Translations under genes and position numbers: made by a program
Shown here: in pieces, positions 5,709 through 5,894 of the stretch
Position numbering within the stretch: position 1 is the stretch's first letter
Layout: each line of letters begins with the position of its first letter
From: Oscillospiraceae bacterium
GTDB taxonomy: Bacteria > Bacillota > Clostridia > Oscillospirales > Oscillospiraceae
NCBI GenBank assembly: GCA_016297855.1
Contig: JAEDFW010000107.1
Coordinates: 1 to 5,894 of the forward strand
Length of the DNA: 5,894 bases
Direction of reading: 5' to 3'
The notes under the pieces: model-generated
Seen by the model: only the letters and a program-made list of their open reading frames with translations
Told to the model about the DNA's origin: nothing
Database searches by the model: none

Positions 5709-5894
5709 TTAGACCGCATCCCAGCAGATCACGAACAGAACGGACGCAACGGAAGCGTTGACGACAGCTTCGGAGACCGGGCTGACGATGGCGTCATACG
5801 CGATGCCGATGGAGTTTGCGCTCTGGTCGCCGTTGCCGGACATATAGCAGCCTTCGATGGCACCGTCGATGAGGGTCTGGGAAGCCGCATTCTC
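5709..5894 (-). CDS. C-terminal end of a probable secreted protein with the shared beta-rich module, partial
   Basis: The reading frame is open from the right edge to a TAA at 5709-5711, giving the last 61 residues; the N-terminus lies outside the window. The end, with SIGIAYDAIVSPVSEAVVNA and then VLFVICWDAV, aligns with the end of the 749-aa protein (LTLTYDAVVSALSQPVTNAN, then VLFVVEWA). The residue pattern Y-D-A-x-V-S, N-A, V-L-F-V and a near-terminal Trp is shared. It is therefore most likely the C-terminal part of the same module and the first visible gene of the surface cassette. Whether the full protein has a signal peptide or extra domains cannot be seen. It is separated from the SLH gene by a terminator, which may make it the more abundantly expressed member. 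Confidence 0.8.
   Translation of the reverse strand, partial: ENAASQTLIDGAIEGCYMSGNGDQSANSIGIAYDAIVSPVSEAVVNASVASVLFVICWDAV

Overview
The window reads as a piece of a mobile element (integrative conjugative element or large plasmid) from a Gram-positive gut-type Firmicute, probably class Clostridia. The evidence is strong AGGAGG-type ribosome binding sites, moderately high GC, SLH, BspA-like and InlB-type surface domains, and a single-stranded DNA-binding protein next to an actin-like (ParM/StbA-type) gene start. The species assignment is inference. No integrase, relaxase or transfer gene lies inside the window, so its mobility is also inferred.

Every gene is on the minus strand, so transcription runs from high to low coordinates. 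In that order the genes are: (1) the C-terminal end of a protein truncated by the window edge (5709-5894); (2) an intrinsic terminator (about 5661-5692); (3) an SLH-domain secreted protein with a TTG start (4277-5641); (4) a small secreted single-domain protein (3765-4280); (5) a large secreted multi-repeat protein (1498-3747); (6) a divergent ssb (1117-1473); (7) a hairpin (about 1080-1110); (8) a small protein with a possible winged helix (646-1056); (9) a coiled-coil protein (38-649); (10) the first 13 codons of an actin-like ATPase (1-41). From the SLH gene onward the genes are tightly packed. Three junctions are 4-base ATGA stop/start overlaps and the other gaps are 17, 24 and 60 bases, which suggests one long transcription unit. 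No stretch longer than 67 bases lacks a gene.

The window has two functional halves. Upstream is a cell-surface cassette: three proteins with nearly the same style of signal peptide, one carrying an SLH wall anchor. A C-terminal beta-rich module, not recognised by name, occurs in the large protein, in the small protein, and (by its last ~35 residues) in the truncated protein at the right edge. Downstream is a DNA-maintenance block: SSB, two unrecognised proteins and an actin-like segregation ATPase. The main interest is the union of these halves in one apparent operon, together with the shared surface module, which could represent an element-encoded surface assembly that is not obviously a known pilus or S-layer system.
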